This document shows, piece after piece, positions 62,703 through 64,000 of a stretch of DNA of 64,000 bases. Position 1 is the stretch's first letter, and every line of letters begins with the position of its first letter. Origin of the DNA: Pseudomonas sp. ANT_H12B (GTDB lineage Bacteria > Pseudomonadota > Gammaproteobacteria > Pseudomonadales > Pseudomonadaceae); contig NZ_VOBI01000018.1 in NCBI RefSeq assembly GCF_008369325.1, positions 1-64,000 of the forward strand. The letters run 5' to 3'. The notes beneath the pieces are model-generated. The model was not told the origin of the DNA and searched no databases. It saw only the letters and a list, made by a program, of their open reading frames with translations. The translations under genes were made by a program, and so were the position numbers.

Positions 62703-64000
62703 ATGCGCGATGATCTCTCCCTTCTGCTGAACTCCCTCAACGATGCTCAACGCCAGGCCGTAGCTGCCTCCGTGGGTCGTCAGTTGGTCCTGGCCGGTGC
62801 TGGTTCCGGTAAAACCCGAGTGCTGGTGCACCGTATCGCCTGGTTGATCCAGGTCGAAAACGCCTCGCCTCACTCAATCCTGTCGGTGACCTTCACCAAC
62901 AAGGCCGCTGCCGAGATGCGCCATCGCATCGAGCAGTTGATGGGTATTAACCCGGCCGGCATGTGGGTTGGCACCTTCCACGGCCTGGCGCACCGCTTGC
63001 TGCGGGCGCACTGGCAGGAAGCCGGCCTGAGCCAGACCTTCCAGATTCTCGATAGCGACGACCAGCAGCGGCTGGTCAAGCGGGTGATCCGCGAGCTGGG
63101 CCTGGACGAGCAACGCTGGCCGGCTCGACAAGCCCAGTGGTTCATCAACGGGCAGAAAGACGAAGGTCTGCGTCCACAACACATTCAAGCCAGCGGCGAT
63201 CTGTTCCTGGCCACCATGCGCAGCATTTATGAAGCCTACGAGGCCGCGTGCCTGCGCGCAGGCGTCATCGACTTCTCCGAACTGCTGCTGCGTGCCCTCG
63301 ACCTGTGGCGCGATCATCCAGGCTTGCTGGCGCATTATCAGAAGCGCTTCCGGCACATTCTGGTGGACGAGTTCCAGGACACCAACGCCGTGCAGTACGC
63401 CTGGTTGCGACTGCTGGCCAAGGGCGGCGACAGCCTGATGGTGGTCGGCGACGACGACCAGTCGATCTACGGCTGGCGCGGCGCGAAAATCGAAAACATT
63501 TATCAGTACTCCGACGATTTTCCGGATGCTGAAACCATTCGTCTTGAGCAGAACTACCGCTCCACCGCCGGGATCCTCAAGGCAGCCAACGCTCTGATTG
63601 CCAACAACACCGGGCGCATGGGTAAAGAGCTGTGGACCGATGGCGGCGAAGGCGAAGCGATCAATCTGTACGCCGCGTTCAACGAACACGACGAGGCACG
63701 CTACGTGGTGGAAACCATCGAAAGCGCGCTCAAAACCGGCTTGGCTCGCAGTGATATCGCGATTTTGTACCGCTCCAACGCCCAATCCCGCGTTTTGGAA
63801 GAAGCCCTGCTGCGCGAGCGCATTCCGTACCGTATCTACGGCGGTCAGCGCTTCTTCGAACGGGCAGAAATCAAGAACGCCATGGCCTACCTGCGTTTGC
63901 TGGAAGGTCGTGGCAACGATGCAGCGCTGGAGCGAGTGATCAACGTTCCGGCCCGCGGTATCGGCGAAAAAACCGTCGAAGCGATTCGCGACCACGCGCG
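62703..64000 (+). CDS. uvrD: DNA helicase II UvrD, 5' part
   Basis: The first 432 codons; the gene continues past the window. It is a superfamily 1A helicase closely following E. coli UvrD from the start (DSLNDAQRQAV-like). Visible motifs: Walker A AGAGSGKT at 31-38, motif Ia SVTFTNKAAAEMRHR, WVGTFHGLAHRLLRAH, motif II DEFQDTN near 222-228, motif III VVGDDDQSIYGWRGA, motif IV QNYRST, and ARGIGEKT. It unwinds DNA in excision and mismatch repair. No ribosome site precedes the ATG, and the promoter is so close that the mRNA may be leaderless. Confidence 0.96.
   Translation, partial: MRDDLSLLLNSLNDAQRQAVAASVGRQLVLAGAGSGKTRVLVHRIAWLIQVENASPHSILSVTFTNKAAAEMRHRIEQLMGINPAGMWVGTFHGLAHRLLRAHWQEAGLSQTFQILDSDDQQRLVKRVIRELGLDEQRWPARQAQWFINGQKDEGLRPQHIQASGDLFLATMRSIYEAYEAACLRAGVIDFSELLLRALDLWRDHPGLLAHYQKRFRHILVDEFQDTNAVQYAWLRLLAKGGDSLMVVGDDDQSIYGWRGAKIENIYQYSDDFPDAETIRLEQNYRSTAGILKAANALIANNTGRMGKELWTDGGEGEAINLYAAFNEHDEARYVVETIESALKTGLARSDIAILYRSNAQSRVLEEALLRERIPYRIYGGQRFFERAEIKNAMAYLRLLEGRGNDAALERVINVPARGIGEKTVEAIRDHA

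Noticed and set aside
62874..63995. A 373-codon open frame on the - strand
   Set aside because: Antisense to uvrD, which matches the E. coli protein throughout.

Overview
The window is a chromosomal segment of a fluorescent Pseudomonas, most likely of the P. fluorescens group. The basis is the gene content and order, which match my memory of the P. aeruginosa block from HU/rubredoxin reductase through ubiCA, phoBR and pst to purEK, aspA, pycAB and uvrD. Further support is the GC-rich codon use and at least ten REP doublets (REPINs) of the GTGGGAGC type. In Pseudomonas this block lies near oriC; that is known synteny, not something the sequence shows.

Layout. 1-2753: an unidentified gene end, HU protein, rubredoxin reductase and rubredoxin (all leftward after the first), then ubiC-ubiA. 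3725-17134: the phosphate block. It holds a small secreted protein, phoB-phoR behind a PHO box, a CNNM/CorC membrane protein, an M23 peptidase, a single-domain-plus-tail response regulator, and the leftward pstS / pstC-pstA-pstB-phoU genes. Separate PHO boxes precede pstS and pstC. PstC and PstA both carry large periplasmic insertions. 17176-18788: an Xre-ImmA/IrrE regulator overlapping a PIN-domain gene (toxin-antitoxin-like) behind a perfect 9-bp inverted repeat. 18785-24528: MFS carrier, thioesterase, mutarotase, DUF3299 protein, GlsB-like protein and purEK, the last with an attenuator-like leader. 24529-25683: an AT-richer insert with a secreted metzincin-like protein. 25731-34942: a HypT-like LysR regulator, aspA, AGCS symporter, ansA, AraC regulator, acetylpolyamine amidohydrolase and polyamine-binding protein.

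34985-53551 is the accessory part. It contains two tandem giant DUF6543 (dermonecrotic-toxin-domain) proteins of about 1530 residues each. Next come a MocR regulator divergent from a PaiB-like gene, and two GNAT genes. The segment closes with a small HTH gene without a normal start codon and two related autotransporters, the second with a frameshift that removes its terminal beta-signal. The MocR linker is encoded by five exact 12-bp units, each carrying a DnaA-box-like sequence.

53799-64000 returns to core genome: pycB-pycA with divergent pycR, a small conserved-looking gene, a MurR/RpiR (HexR-like) regulator with a HexR-type operator, a PAS-GGDEF-EAL membrane protein, and the start of uvrD, which runs off the window and looks leaderless.

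No rRNA, tRNA, CRISPR array, transposase or integrase was recognised. All family assignments were made by reading the translated sequence; no database search was run.
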